From the NCBI GenBank assembly GCA_030770535.1, contig JASVEC010000024.1, positions 740,004 through 804,003 of the forward strand: 64,000 nt of DNA. Reading direction: 5' to 3'. Below are positions 36,240-48,770 of the stretch, piece after piece. Source of the DNA: Batkoa obscura (Eukaryota; Entomophthoromycota; Entomophthoromycetes; Entomophthorales; Batkoaceae). The notes beneath the pieces were generated by a model, which did no database searches, was not told the origin of the DNA, and saw nothing but the letters and a program-made list of their open reading frames with translations. The translations under genes and the position numbers were made by a program. Each line of letters starts with the position of its first letter. Position 1 is the first letter of the stretch.

Positions 36240-37492
36240 AAAAAAGTAAAAGATATTTTATAATAAAAAGCTGAGGATATAAAAAAAGTTTAAGATTTGA
36301 TTACATAATAAAACATTATATTTTAAATAAAAGCAAAGTACTTATTGTTGATTATAATAATTAAAATAAAAATATTAAAAACTACCAATAATAACTTAAA
36401 GTCGAAAGTTTAATTAGTATTAATAAAAGTATTTTTTGATAGAATAGTTTTTTATCAATTATTTAGCTTGATTTGTTTAATTATTAGTATTTATACTTCA
36501 AAAAAATCAATTAACAGCTATACTAATTAAAACAAAAAATAGGCTATTATATTAAATAAAGACAAAAATATACATATCATAAAGTTTAATCATAATCACT
36601 GTGTGCAGAAAAAACGGATAAACATTCTATCCAGTACAAAACTAATATGTGATTTATACCTGAATAACTATCAACATAAAATTTAAATTATTAACATTTT
36701 GATATGAAATGTTAATAATGTACTAATATAAACTATATTTAAGGATACTGATAGATTTAGTATCACGAAATGAGTACTAAAAGTCAATCTCTATAGGAGA
36801 TTGACCTTGATATTGATTTTTATATTGCTTTTAGGTAATGAATATCCACAAATCAAAAAGATTATGTTATTCAATGTACTCTGGGTATTAGGTGGTTTTA
36901 TCAAGCTTTTTACATACAAAAAATGCAAGTGGAGGTAGAAGTAAAAAGTAATCAAAATTAGGCTCAAAAATTAAAAATTGTATGATTAAGTTTTATACTT
37001 TATAAAGAATTACAAATCTATATCCCTGTAGGGATTCTGTACAATGAAATAGTTTTTCAACTTAAATATGCTTAATACGTTTTTTAATTGTATATAATCT
37101 AACAAATGTAAACCTCTTTTAATAAAATTTTAATTAAAAATTTACTATAGTTATTAGGAGAATATAATATGTATATTTTCTGATCGTTTATTCTTTATAC
37201 TTTGATTATTATTTATAAAATGGATTTTTCTTTCATTACCGCGAAGGGAAAGTGTTATTTTCATCATACAGAGGGATTTTTTTAAAGAATGAATTATTAT
37301 TACACTCTTGTGCAAGGATGTAAATTATATAAAAATGATTCCTTTTTAAAAATAATTGCAAATGAAATTCACTATTTCCCCTCTCTTCTTAAAAATCCAG
37401 CCAATAAACTAATTTATTAATATTTCTACATTTGTTCAATAATAAAAAACATCACTTAAAAAATAAAAGTACACCTTAAGGCTGTAAAATAG
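36240..37492. other. Intergenic region upstream of the trypsin gene
   Basis: About 1.25 kb, A+T-rich, with no gene seen. Its 3' part will be the trypsin promoter. Confidence 0.45.
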
Positions 37493-37500
37493 TATAAAAA
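37493..37500 (+). promoter_or_regulatory. TATA box of the trypsin-like gene
   Basis: TATAAAAA lies 32-39 bases before the ATG at 37532, in an otherwise featureless leader. It supports that start. Confidence 0.5.
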
Positions 37501-37531
37501 CAACGATTATTTTTCAAATTTCTTTATTAAA

Positions 37532-38299
37532 ATGATGATTTATAGTATCTTGATTGCATTTTTAGGTTTAATTCAAGCTTCTAACTTACAAGTAACTCCA
37601 AGGATTGTTGGCGGTACTGAAGTATCTCCAAAGTTTAGCTACCCATGGTTAGTGACTCTTAAATTATCAACTTGGATTGTATGTGGTGGTACTTTAATCA
37701 ATAGTAATACTGTTATAACTGCTGCTCATTGTATGATTGCTGAAAATGAAAATTGGACAGTTTTGGTTCATCGTCATAATATTACATTACCCTCGGCCGA
37801 AGAAAATGGTGCTGAATACAAAGTAGTTAACAGAACAATGCATCCAAAATATATTGACTCACCAACCGGTTTTGATATCTCTATTTGGAAGGTAGAACCT
37901 AGCAAGAAATTAGATATTGATTTTTCAGTGTTGAAGTTTGATACTGAAGGGATTTATAAAAAAGAAAACCAATTATTGAAGGTAGCTGGATGGGGTACAA
38001 TCGCCAAAAGTGGTGCTTACTCTCCCGTCTTACTCGAAACTAAATTGCCAGTTTTTAATTTTGATAAATGTAAATCAATTTATAAACAATTAGATAGTTC
38101 AGAATTTTGTGCTGGTTATGTTGAGGGAACCAAAGATACATGCCAAGGTGATTCTGGAGGTCCAGTTTTTATTACAGCTAAAGGAAAAGTAACTTTAGTA
38201 GGTATTATTTCACGTGGTGAAGGATGTGCCAAGGTTGGCTACCCAGGAGTTTACACTAGTATTGCTGAAGTTAGAGATTTTATTGATCAAAACATTTAA
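37532..38299 (+). CDS. Secreted trypsin-like serine protease (S1 family)
   Basis: Single exon, 255 residues. Residues 1-16 (MMIYSILIAFLGLIQA) form a signal peptide. A short propeptide ends at Arg24, and the mature enzyme starts IVGG (25-28), as in trypsins activated by tryptic cleavage. The catalytic triad is complete: His66 in TAAHC, Asp115 in FDISIW and Ser208 in GDSGGP. Asp202 in KDTCQGDS is at the S1-pocket position that gives Arg/Lys specificity. Six Cys can form the three core disulfides. Such proteases are common in insect-associated and parasitic fungi, where they digest host protein, and rare in many saprotrophic yeasts. No neighbour suggests a cluster. A second in-frame Met at residue 2 is an alternative start. 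Confidence 0.93.
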   Translation: MMIYSILIAFLGLIQASNLQVTPRIVGGTEVSPKFSYPWLVTLKLSTWIVCGGTLINSNTVITAAHCMIAENENWTVLVHRHNITLPSAEENGAEYKVVNRTMHPKYIDSPTGFDISIWKVEPSKKLDIDFSVLKFDTEGIYKKENQLLKVAGWGTIAKSGAYSPVLLETKLPVFNFDKCKSIYKQLDSSEFCAGYVEGTKDTCQGDSGGPVFITAKGKVTLVGIISRGEGCAKVGYPGVYTSIAEVRDFIDQNI

Positions 38300-39660
38300 A
38301 TATTTTAATATAATAAAAATACACCCCTTTTACAAAGAATGATTCATCTACGCCTGGTTCAATGCCAAAGTCTAAAATTTAAAATTAATCTAAATTTTAT
38401 TGATAGAAAATAAAATGTGAGTTCAAGGATCTTAATTTAAAATTGAATAAAATCAACACTATTTATACTTTTCTATAAGTTATTTTACTTTCATGATTAT
38501 GAAAACATTATATCATGGTTAAATAAATGCTAGTCAAGTTTTACATTATTACATGCAAATTTATTAATTCTATACACTTTTTGGAGTAGCATAATATTTT
38601 AGAAGATTAGATTTTTCTTTTTAACTAAATTGACCTGGATGGGCAATGCTATTTGTTTTATCCCAAAACAATATTTACAATTTGATAAATTTATTGGGTA
38701 AAAAACTGGTACAATATTTCGAATAAGGTTTTGATCTAGGTCACTTCAAAACAATAAAATATTCAAGCAAATGATGATTAAAGAATCCTTTTTCTAAAAT
38801 AAGAATTTAGAATAAAAATTCAACACTTAGAAGTCGTTTTATTTTTTGTACGCAGTCAAATAATTCCCATTACACATTTCACATTTGTAAAAATGTTAGG
38901 TATTTACATAATACCAGGTGTAAATACCTACATACAGTAACAAACATGTACAATTTAGTCTTTAACTTTATACTCTTGTTGAAACGTCTTTTTATATTGT
39001 CTATATATATCAGTAGCAAATAGTCGAATTAATCTATTTGCTTATCAAATTCTACCTTTACCTTTTTAATGTTAATATATAGTGACTTCTAGGCAAATTG
39101 ACTAATAATCAATATATGAGGATATTTTTTTGGCTTCATCACTTTTTCCACCTTTTAAGTACTATTTAAGCGAAAAATTAATAAAATTCTTAGATACAAA
39201 AATACAGCCTATGTTCTTTTTTCACTTTTCATTTAATTTCTATTATGAAGCAATAAATAAGTTTGAGTAATTTGTAGCAACATTATGCTTAAAAATAAGC
39301 CGCATATTATATTTTCTTTCTAGAATACTAAGAACGGCGTTTTATTTTTGAAATGAAATTATCACACATTTAAAGGGTAATTACCAAAAATCTTCTCCAT
39401 CTCTAAGTTTTATTATATTATAAATTCTAGTTTTTTTTATATTAAATTTGTTAATATCCATAACTTAATTGGACAATATATATACTTAAATGTAGTTTTA
39501 TAACATAATTCAATATAAAATCAAGATTTGACCAATAACTTTAAACTAGTACAACAAACCTTAATCGAATGACGGGTACATCGCATTAATTCTATTGCTG
39601 TGTAAAAGGTTAATCTGTTTAACTTAAGAATAAGGGAGAGTGATTTCAATCTTGAAAAGT
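38300..39660. other. Intergenic region with MITE copy
   Basis: About 1.35 kb between the trypsin gene and TVP15-like gene 1. It contains the MITE copy at 39115-39212; otherwise nothing recognised. Confidence 0.45.
39115..39212 (-). repeat. MITE family 1 copy
   Basis: About 98 bp starting TATGAGGATA in minus orientation. The right end is worn (ACAGCCTATG). Confidence 0.65.
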
Positions 39661-39668
39661 ATAAAAGA
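39661..39668 (+). promoter_or_regulatory. TATA box of TVP15-like gene 1
   Basis: TATAAAAG lies 55-62 bases upstream of the ATG at 39723. The two paralogs at 62-64 kb have TATA-like boxes at a similar distance. Confidence 0.4.
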
Positions 39669-39722
39669 GAAATAAAATATTAATCAACTTTATTTTTTAG
39701 CTTTATTAAAATAACATTTACA

Positions 39723-40265
39723 ATGTCTTCAATTCTTCAGATTTCTACTTCACTTATAAATTTAGCTGCTGCTTTTGTTTTAATCTGCCATGGTTTTAAT
39801 AACTGGGTTTCAAGCGCCCAGATGTACAATAATCCAGTATTGGCTATTGGTGGTATTTACTGCAAGTAAGTTTTTTAATATATTTTATACTAAGTTTATA
39901 AATGTTATAGTGCTTTTGCTGCGTTTTTATTAGCCTATGAGTTTAAGGATTTAGAAGGTTTCTATCATAAATATTGTTTATTTTTCTTGCACCCAATCGG
40001 TAGAGCATCATTATATATCTTATTTAGTTTGATAACTTTCAGCATAGCTTGGTATGGAATTCTCAGTTTTATCTTATTATTAGCTTTCGCAGCAACTTCA
40101 GTGATAATTTATTTTACTACACCTGAATTTGGATTCTCTCCGCTTATCCCAAATTTCACCAATAGAAGTAATGGGGTTGAAAAAAACATTACACATTCAG
40201 CATCTTCTCCATCTCATATTGAGGCACAACCTGTTTCAATGCCAGAACCAACTGTTCCCCATTAA
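39723..40265 (+). CDS. COPI-associated / TVP15-like small membrane protein, paralog 1
   Basis: Two exons (39723-39865, 39911-40265) give 165 residues. Four hydrophobic segments are visible (about residues 8-26, 38-58, 72-90 and 93-113), then a Pro/Ser-rich cytosolic tail. The layout, with an acidic Glu in the second segment (LLAYEF), HPIGRASLYILFSL and the length, fits the COPI-associated/Tvp15 family of Golgi vesicle proteins. These travel in COPI vesicles and have no firm biochemical role. Two further paralogs lie at 62141-62776 and 63105-63735; all three share the IYC...GR...WYG framework. Here the stretch after GR is within one exon, whereas the paralogs interrupt it with two introns around a microexon. 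The family name is inferred from topology and motif memory. Confidence 0.7.
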
Positions 40266-41466
40266 TTCTTAACTTAAACTTTTAAAATAAATTAATTACT
40301 TTATGAAATTATCTTACATTTTAACTTATTTTGGTTGTTTTATTAAACTTGCTTTTAAGTTTTGAGGCAAAACTGCCAACTGTTTTATTTAAATTTGAAT
40401 TTTATAGGGTTCTTAGTTTTTTTTAGAACTAAATGTCATTGTTCATCAAATAAAGATTTTAAAATAAACTTGTTCTGTAAATACAAAAAATTATTCCCTA
40501 CTTTTATAATGAGTAACATAATTTTAAGTTAAAATTAATGTTAAAAAGAAAAGATTAAACCAACTGTAATAGCATACCCCTCGTCAAAATTGTTTAAATA
40601 TTTTGTCTTCTGTTTTTTAGACAACTTAGGTGATATCAAATAAAGAAGTTGTTTGCATAAATTATTAAGTCTTATACTATTTATCAAACTATATTATAAA
40701 AGGGTTGAAATGTTTTACAGCTCTAACTATCATTTATTATAAGATTCAACTTAGTTTATAAACTAAAATTGATAAGAATGCTTGATCTAAATCATTTATT
40801 AAAGTGTACAATTTAATAAAGGGTTGTGAATCCAATGGAATCATTAAAACTGTATAGGAATATCTTTTTTGATTTCATTATTTTATTTACTTTTGATCAT
40901 GATTGAATGGGAAGAAGTAGATAAAGTAATAAACCAAGAACCTTTCCATATACTGCTTTAAAATGAAGACACTACTAAGTAAACGTTAAATAGAACTGAT
41001 AGTAATATATACATAAGGTATTAATAGCCTAAAAATAATCTAAAGGCCAGTAGTTTAAGTGATATTAATCTAAATAGGGTATATTAAGTACTGGATGGTG
41101 ATAATATTAATTTAAATAAGAATATAGGAATAGATCAAACTTAATCTAAAAGTTCTGTCATTTAATTTAAATTATAAACTATAAGTTTAAAGACTATCCT
41201 ACTCTAGTTTGAATCCCATTTAGTGAAAAAGTAATACAACCAAAGTTATTGCTCATATATTTAAAGTATGATAATATTCTTGTAGCATTGTTGAAGAAGA
41301 GAAGATTTTATAAAGACAAAACTAATTTTGATTTCATGTTTAATTTACTTATTCGTTTAATTTGATATTATTTTATATTTAAAATCGATTTTATTTAAAA
41401 GATAATTACATTGCAATAAAATTTGGGGGGAGGTCAAGGTACAATTGCTATCAAACTATTAACTAT
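40266..41466. other. Intergenic region
   Basis: About 1.2 kb between convergent genes. A segment at 40852-40958 (TATAGGAATATC ... CCTTTCCATATA) may be a very degenerate MITE family 1 copy. No gene seen. Confidence 0.35.
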
Positions 41467-42441
41467 TTATTTAGTTAAATCTGAAACTGGTTTTCTCCAT
41501 CTTAAGGCGTATGAGAATAAGTTGAACATAATGCAAACAGCAATGATACCGATACACCAAAAGAAAGCAATATAATCTGCAAGACAACCCATAACTGGAG
41601 AACCAGGTTGAGAATTTCTAATACTTGGTAAAGCAAAAAGAATAGAAACACCAACAGCTATTAAAGGAGGAGGTACTTCACGTCTTGATATAACATAATC
41701 ATAGGTGATGATTCCATATGGGATAGCTAATCCCCACATAACGGCCATTAAGAAAAATGAAAATGCTTTACTAGAACTAGGTGTAGCTAATTCAATTGCA
41801 ATGGCTATAGCATCTAAATCATCATAAGTACCAAGGAAATTCTCTTTATTATTGCCATTTTTAATTAATTCCGCTTGTATCTCTGGTGTATGACTTACTA
41901 AACTTTTATCCACAAAGATACTTAATGGAATAGATTTCTTCTTAGAGTCTAAACAAATAGCCGTCAATAAAGCATAATATTGTTCCAGTGGATAATCACG
42001 AATAGTTCCATAAATAATTGGTATAGTCAAACTGACGCTATTGATAGGTTGTCCCTTGATAATTGTTTGTTTCCCATATAATAAATTACAAGTAACATTT
42101 TGATTCGAGTTAGAGAACTGATCTACATAGTCTTCCCCAGTCATTTTAAATTTAGCAAGTAAATTAATTTTACGAGCTGGTGCTTCTACAGATTGAAATG
42201 AAAGAAACAACGCAACACCACTAAATGCCTTTTTGTCTTTAAGTTCATCTTCTAAAAGCGTATATCCTTCAGGTACATAGTCAGGTAATGAATTTTTGAC
42301 TTCTCTTAATTCTGGATCATGAATTTTTATAACAACTGGAATCACGATGATACACCAAATACAAACACCTATAAAGGTGAGAAAGATTCTTCTAAGTCTT
42401 GTTGTGGACATGATCCTTTCATACAAATCTTTAATGGCCAT
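41467..42441 (-). CDS. DUF4436 family membrane protein
   Basis: Single exon, 324 residues (Met11 is an alternative start). One transmembrane segment lies near the N-terminus (about 18-40) and three at the C-terminus (about 227-250, 257-275, 288-312). Between them is a ~180-residue domain predicted to be outside the cytosol or luminal, with Asn-linked glycosylation sequons. The C-terminal stretch FALPSIRNSQPGSPVMGCLADYIAFFWC, preceded by IRDYPLEQY in the middle domain, is characteristic of the DUF4436 family found in fungi and bacteria. No biochemical function is known. It converges with TVP15-like gene 1. Confidence 0.75.
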   Translation of the reverse strand: MAIKDLYERIMSTTRLRRIFLTFIGVCIWCIIVIPVVIKIHDPELREVKNSLPDYVPEGYTLLEDELKDKKAFSGVALFLSFQSVEAPARKINLLAKFKMTGEDYVDQFSNSNQNVTCNLLYGKQTIIKGQPINSVSLTIPIIYGTIRDYPLEQYYALLTAICLDSKKKSIPLSIFVDKSLVSHTPEIQAELIKNGNNKENFLGTYDDLDAIAIAIELATPSSSKAFSFFLMAVMWGLAIPYGIITYDYVISRREVPPPLIAVGVSILFALPSIRNSQPGSPVMGCLADYIAFFWCIGIIAVCIMFNLFSYALRWRKPVSDLTK

Positions 42442-43515
42442 TTGGAATAGAATATATACAATAGTAAGACAAATATTATGCTTATATGTTTCTTTTCTTT
42501 ACTTGAACTATTTATATCTTTTTTTAAAGGCCCTTTAACTTTACTTTGGTGCATCACAAAAGAATAAGTATCCGTTGTTCCTTTAAAAAAGATGAATAAT
42601 TTATTGATTAATCCGATTACCAATTCTTAAAATGAAATAGAAAAATCTAAACTAATATGTTTATATTTTTATTTACTATCTACTACTTATAATAAGTTAT
42701 GTACATCTTCCTTACTCTTCAAAGTTTATTTTAATGATTTTAATATAAAATAGAAACAAAACTAGAATTTAATAAAAAAAATATATCTTCAACTATAAAT
42801 ATTATTTGATAATCAACGGTTAATATTTTTAAAGTATAAACTGGGGCCATTAAATCAAATCATAAGGTAAATAAACGCTTAATAATAACTATTGTTCCTT
42901 CCTATAATTTTAATAGAATAATGAAGATCAAATGTTAAATAATATTCGATACTAAATACTATATTAATTCAGTATACTTCAAATTTTGTTATTGAAGTTA
43001 TGAAATTAATAATATAAATTGGTTAAATAACAAGAATTATTGGGATGACATATTATTAATCATCAAGTGTTAAGTAACATTAAATGAAGTGTCTATTAAA
43101 CACAAAAATACATCTTTATATACACAAATTTATCCGTTACTTTATAAATATAAGTTAAAATCTACTAAATGCCTTTTACTTTACTTTATTTTGTTTCTTT
43201 GTAAATAATAACACTTTATACTTTTATATAATATAAATATATAGAATAATTTAAATTCAGCTATTTTTTGTTTAAATATTAAACATTTAATGGAGCTTTT
43301 ACAAAGAAATAAAACAACTTACTAATTTTATATAGCTAAAAAATTATTAATAAAATAATTGGAATCATTAAATTCCAATTGAACCAATCAAAATCTCCAA
43401 TAATTTAATTGAATCACAATTTTAATTGTTTGCAATCTTTCAATAATCAATATCTCATTTTGCATTGCTTGTTTAATTCATTTAATTACTGAATACTTAT
43501 TCTTCTTTTCTAACA
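42442..43515. other. Intergenic region between divergent genes
   Basis: About 1.1 kb. A fragment at 43094-43122 (TTAAACACAAAAATACATC) matches the right third of a minus-oriented MITE family 1 copy. No gene seen. Confidence 0.45.
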
Positions 43516-44250
43516 ATGTGGTTATCAGAAACACAAAGTAAACTTCAAACAGCTTTTATTGTTAATATACATAATTGATTTTTTATTTAATCAAATTAGA
43601 AATTGGGGTTGGCCTTCTATCCTTTGGTTTATTCTTTATCTTTTTGGGTATTTTATTATTATTTGATGCCGCTTTAATAGCTATGGGAAATGTAAGTATT
43701 ATTTATTTAAGCTCATAATTATTGATAATTTACTTCATTATCTCATTGCTCATTTTATTTTCTATATTTAATATTATTTCTTCTTATTAAATTAATTAAT
43801 TAAAATCTTTTCATTAAATAGATCCTCTTTGTTGTTGGCGGAGTGTTAGTCATTGGTCCTCAAAAATCAATGGAATTTTGTTTCCAAACGAAAAAGTGGC
43901 GAGGTACATTATGTTTTTGTATTGGATTAATAATGGTCTTTTTAAAATGGCGAGTTATTGGCTTGATGATTGAAGTAGTTGGTTTTATTAATTTATTCGG
44001 GTAAGTTGCTTTATTAACATGCTATTTTTAGTTGTTTTTTTAAAATGATAATGTTTATATTAATGTTATTTATTTTTAGTGATTTCTTTCCAATTATATT
44101 GAGATTTTTAAGATCTATTCCTTTTGTTGGTACACTACTTAATTTTCCTTTTGTTGCTAGAGTAACTTTTTGAAATTTGTTATTAATTAATTAATTGATT
44201 TCTTTTATTAGTTGTTAGATCGAGTAGTTGGTATGCAAAGTCCAGCTTAA
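43516..44250 (+). CDS. GOT1: Got1 family vesicle transport protein
   Basis: Five exons (43516-43537, 43600-43691, 43822-44000, 44080-44161, 44212-44250) give 137 residues, matching the usual 138. Got1 is a four-pass membrane protein in ER-Golgi vesicles that affects COPII budding and fusion. Motifs are KIGVGLLSFGLFFIFLGILL, LLLFDAALIAMGNILFVVGG, and KWRVIGLMIEVVGFINLFGDFFPIILRFLRSIPFVG. All are in family order and all junctions are in phase. First and last exons are short (22 and 39 nt). No odd features. Confidence 0.93.
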
Positions 44251-44591
44251 ATTATTGAAATAGTTTTTATAAAAATAAAATAAAATATTATAATCTGTTT
44301 TAAGTTTTAAATCTCTTTATTTAATATATTATAATAAACTAATTGTGATTTCAATTAGTTTACTTATTTTCGTTGATTTATTGATTCTGCTTAATACTAT
44401 TATTATCTTGTTACTTTTGAAGAGAATATTACTATATTCACGTCAACTCCATTCTTCCTCAACATATCAACCAATCAAAAAAGAGATATTTTAAAATACC
44501 TTTCAAAAAAAGAGCCACCAAATTGAATTGATTATTCATTTTTTAGATTTGATTAATTATAATTCAATTTCTTAAAACTTCAAGTTTATCA
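44251..44591. other. Intergenic region
   Basis: About 340 bases between GOT1 and KXD1, presumably the KXD1 promoter. Nothing specific seen. Confidence 0.4.
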
Positions 44592-45194
44592 ATGGATTCC
44601 AACTCTCCATTAAGGCCTTCATTAAGTAATTTTAATTCCACTCCTAATACACCTGGCTCTACCCATTCAAGAGCGTCAAGTTCTAATCCACCATTTATTA
44701 ATTTAAAAACGAATTCAACTAGTGGATTAAGATTAGACACCTCTTTAAAAAGCTTGTCTTCCCCATTAGAAAATATAGTTGATGATGAGGATTTAAATTC
44801 AATTAATGAAAAGCAAGAAGAAAAGTAAGTTTTTATTTTTAAACTTTATAAATGAATTTATTGATTGTTAATATTTGGTTTGTTTAGTATTCATCAATTA
44901 CGCGATATCATTATTGAAAGCAAACAATTTCATGAATTAGCTAATCAAAAATATTATAACTTATCAAACAAATTTGATCATCATACTTTAAAAATTCAAA
45001 AGTTTCAATCTGAACTGCAGTTGATTTTTAAAAGGATAAGGTAAATAAAATTATTCTATTAATTTCATTTTATTAATTGAATTGAATTTCTAAATAAAAT
45101 TAGAACAATAAAATCTCGGTTAGCAAGTCAACATCCAAGTATATTAAAGCAAATTCAATTAGAATATCCCGATATTGAGGTAGAAGATGATTAA
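44592..45194 (+). CDS. KXD1: KxDL domain protein (BLOC-1/BORC subunit Kxd1)
   Basis: Three exons (44592-44824, 44888-45040, 45104-45194) give 158 residues. The first 78 residues are Ser/Asn/Thr/Pro-rich and disordered. The C-terminal half is a coiled coil. FHELANQKYYNLSNKFDHHTLKIQKFQSELQLIFKRIRTIKSRLASQHP parallels the Kxd1 core (F..L....KKDLD.IFRRIR.LK.KL...P). Kxd1 belongs to the fungal BLOC-1 complex and to metazoan BORC, which act on endosomes and lysosome-related organelles. The defining K-x-D-L appears here as Q-S-E-L, a conservative departure. An AAT microsatellite follows the stop. Confidence 0.75.
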
Positions 45195-45206
45195 AAAAAG
45201 CATTTA

Positions 45207-45243
<37 letters not shown>
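45207..45243. repeat. AAT trinucleotide microsatellite
   Basis: About 11-12 units of AAT in the 3' flank of KXD1, between it and the convergent DOP1 gene. Confidence 0.7.
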
Positions 45244-45246
<3 letters not shown>

Positions 45247-45327
45247 CTATACTATTTATTTAATTTATATTTATTATATATATATGTATATATTCAACAC
45301 ATCTACTTCTGATTTCTTATCTCTACA

Positions 45328-48082
45328 TTAACCTTCCTTTTCGATTTCATTACCATCACGACTATCATTCCTATCATTTTCGGTTCTATCATTCAATTCT
45401 AAATTATCATGTATGATAAAATCATTTAACAAAATAAACTCCACTTCTTCAACATCTGGTTGTAATAAATTCAATGTATTTGTAAACGTCTTGGCACTAA
45501 TTTGATTAAAAAAAGGTTCTAATTGATTCAAATGTTCAATTTTTTTCATTTTTAAGTTTGGTTTTCTTTTACTTATTGTCTTATTACAATAATCAGAGTC
45601 ATTCTATTAATTATTATTGCTAGTTAGTATCATTCTATTATAATATAAATAAAAACATTTACCAATATCTGTTTAGTCAATGGATTTTTACCTAGTTTAT
45701 CTAAAAGGGAAGAATTTGTTGTTTTGCTTGCTGAAATAAAATCTAATGTTTCATTAATAAAAATCCATTGGTACATTTGAAATTCTTCAATTTGTAATGT
45801 AAATAATGTATCTAAAAACTTTAACGTAGATAAAATAAAGTTCGCTTTTTGTTCTTCTTCCAATGTGATGTTTGTAATTGCTGGTTTAGATTGTGTTTGT
45901 ATACTATATAATTTAATACTTTGATAAATTGGTATTAATTCCGTTATTATAATGGGCCAAAAGCTACTCAATAAATGAGCGGAATATCGACACAACATCA
46001 CTCGTAAACATAAAAATACCTCACTAGCTATTGAATCGGGTGAGGAGCTTTTGATCAATTCTACTAATTTTTCTTGAATTGTTGGTAAAGCAATTAAGTG
46101 CTCATCGATTTCCCCACAAAATATAATAAATGCTAATCTTCTTAACATCATTGCTGAGGTTTGAATTTCAAAGTCTCGATTACTAAATAAATTAGAAGGT
46201 GTAGAAGAAATACGACCTATAAAAATATTCCACTAATAAGCAATATACTACAATTTTTTTTAATTTTATAAACTTACCTATAATTTCATGAATCTTGTCC
46301 CCTTCATTTTTAACTATTACTTTAATTAATTTCAACCAATAACTTATATTTTCCTTATTCTGATTAAAAAAACTCAAATCCAAAAACTTTTCCCAACCTT
46401 CTCTTTTCCAGCTTTTATATGCAAAATCTAATTGACTCATTTTACACATCAATTTAAGTACCATAGTATAACAAAAGTTATTGTCTTTTAAATTTGGGGT
46501 AACAAAATAATACATTAAATTGTTAAAAAAATTTAATACTTTATCATTATCATACAAATATAGTTGAATATTTTCCATTAAATTTTGATCAAAAAATGAT
46601 AATATTTGATACAAATTTAAGGTTTCTATTCTTATATTATTTTCTTCAATTTGTTTTAATATCTCTGGTTTCATTTGAGTATTATTATAATAAAGATTAG
46701 GTATACCATCAAACAATACTAAATGATCTTCACTGGCTGAACTAGCTAACCCTAACCATGAGGATTGTTCATTAGCTTTACTTGTTATTGTAATAACTAA
46801 ATCTATTAATTTTTGAAATGTTTCCTAAAAACATATTAAATCATAATTATAATGATTTATAATACAAAAATTAAACTTACTTGAATTTCTTTTTTTAATT
46901 TTTTATCTTGAATATCTACAATTGTACCTGAGTGTTTACAAAATTGAATAAATAAGCTAGAATTAATAATTAACAAACATTATTTTATATATTGATAATG
47001 AGATAATTTTACCTTAATAAAGGATATAATAAATATTTATGGGAATTAATAGAATATAATACATCTTTATAGAAAGTAATAAATATAGACCACATAGATG
47101 CCAAGGTATTATCTCTATTAATTGGAAACGATAACAAAAAATCATCCAAAAATTTTAAGATTGTTAAATCAGAACTAATTAAAATAAAATAGTTAATAAT
47201 TAATAGAATTACTATACTTAATCAAAAATCTTACCAAATTTTTCCTTCATTTTCTTTTACTTTATAACTCCTATTAACTGAAGCTTCCTGTACTTTTTTT
47301 CTAGCTAATTGTAGCCATTCAAAAAAGAATGAAGATAAAGAAAAGCTGGTTGATTTAAATAGTAAATTCAATAGTTCTTTTTGTTTTTCATTTTTCTTAT
47401 TTTCTTCCTATAATAAAAAAATTGGCAATTAATTTCTTATTATCAGTTACTTTTCTTATTTTTATAATTTACCTTCCAATTACTATCATTGTCTAATAAT
47501 TGCCAAGCCTGTACAAATGCAATAAAAAAATCTTTATAAAATAAACTCGATAAGTTTTCCAAACAATTAATAATTTGATATTGTATTTTATCTTTAGAAT
47601 AGTTACAATTACAGTTTTCATTTTTGTTTTCGTTCTTATTCTTATTTTTTTCGTTTAATACAAAATAACATTCTATTAAATCTACAATAAATTTAGGTAA
47701 TCGTTCAATAACACAATTCAGTATTTGTTGATCAAATTTAATTAATTGGTTATTATTTGAATTAATTAATCGATCAAATGTTGAATATTTTTTATTTTTT
47801 GTTGTTGATAAATTAATCCATTTCTTAACACCTAAACAATTAGCTAATTTGGAATAACAATGATTTAAAAATTCAATTGTAATTTCAATACTGTTATAAT
47901 TTATATATTGAATTTGTAATTGGGCACAATTCAATACTGGTTCAATTATTAATTGAAAGGATTCTATACTATTTAATAAAGGGATTGATAATAAAAATAT
48001 TTCAAACCAATTTAATATTATTTTATTACTATCTTTTTGTTGCATTACTAAAATTAATAATGATTTTAAATATATTGTTCCC

Positions 48083-48119
<37 letters not shown>

Positions 48120-48710
48120 TTTCCTCCACATTCATTATTATTGGATAATATCCATTTGATAAACAGTTATCAATTTTATATTGTAATTTATTATTATCTA
48201 ATTTTTTATAAATAGTTGAATTTTCTTTAATTAGCCATAGAAATAATGACAAATATTCAATTTGTACAATAATTTCTTGTTTAATGATCCAATATTCTAA
48301 TCTTAATGTAATAATATCTAATAGTTCATTATAAATAATTTGATTTGATTTATGATATTCTATTTTATCTTTAGTATATGGTAACCATAATAATAACAAT
48401 TGTGAAATAGAACAATATAAACTCAAATTTTGTTTTTGTTTCTTTCGTGTTATATTGCATGGAACATCCGTTATTAAAAAACATATTATTAATTCTAGAA
48501 AATAGTTAAAATATGTTGTATCTGGTAATATATTATTATTAATATTATTGGAAATTGACCATCAAACAAAGTTGTAGTAATAAATTCATCAATAAATGAT
48601 TTACCTTCTGATTTAGATAAATTGATTAAAGTATGAATGATATAATCTACTTGTAATAGATCAGGTATAATTTCATAAATTGGAAACTGTATATATTTAT
48701 CTAATATTAA

Positions 48711-48770
<60 letters not shown>

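Noticed and set aside
36072-36263. Short frame upstream of the trypsin gene
   Set aside because: It is made mostly of a MITE copy (36135-36239).
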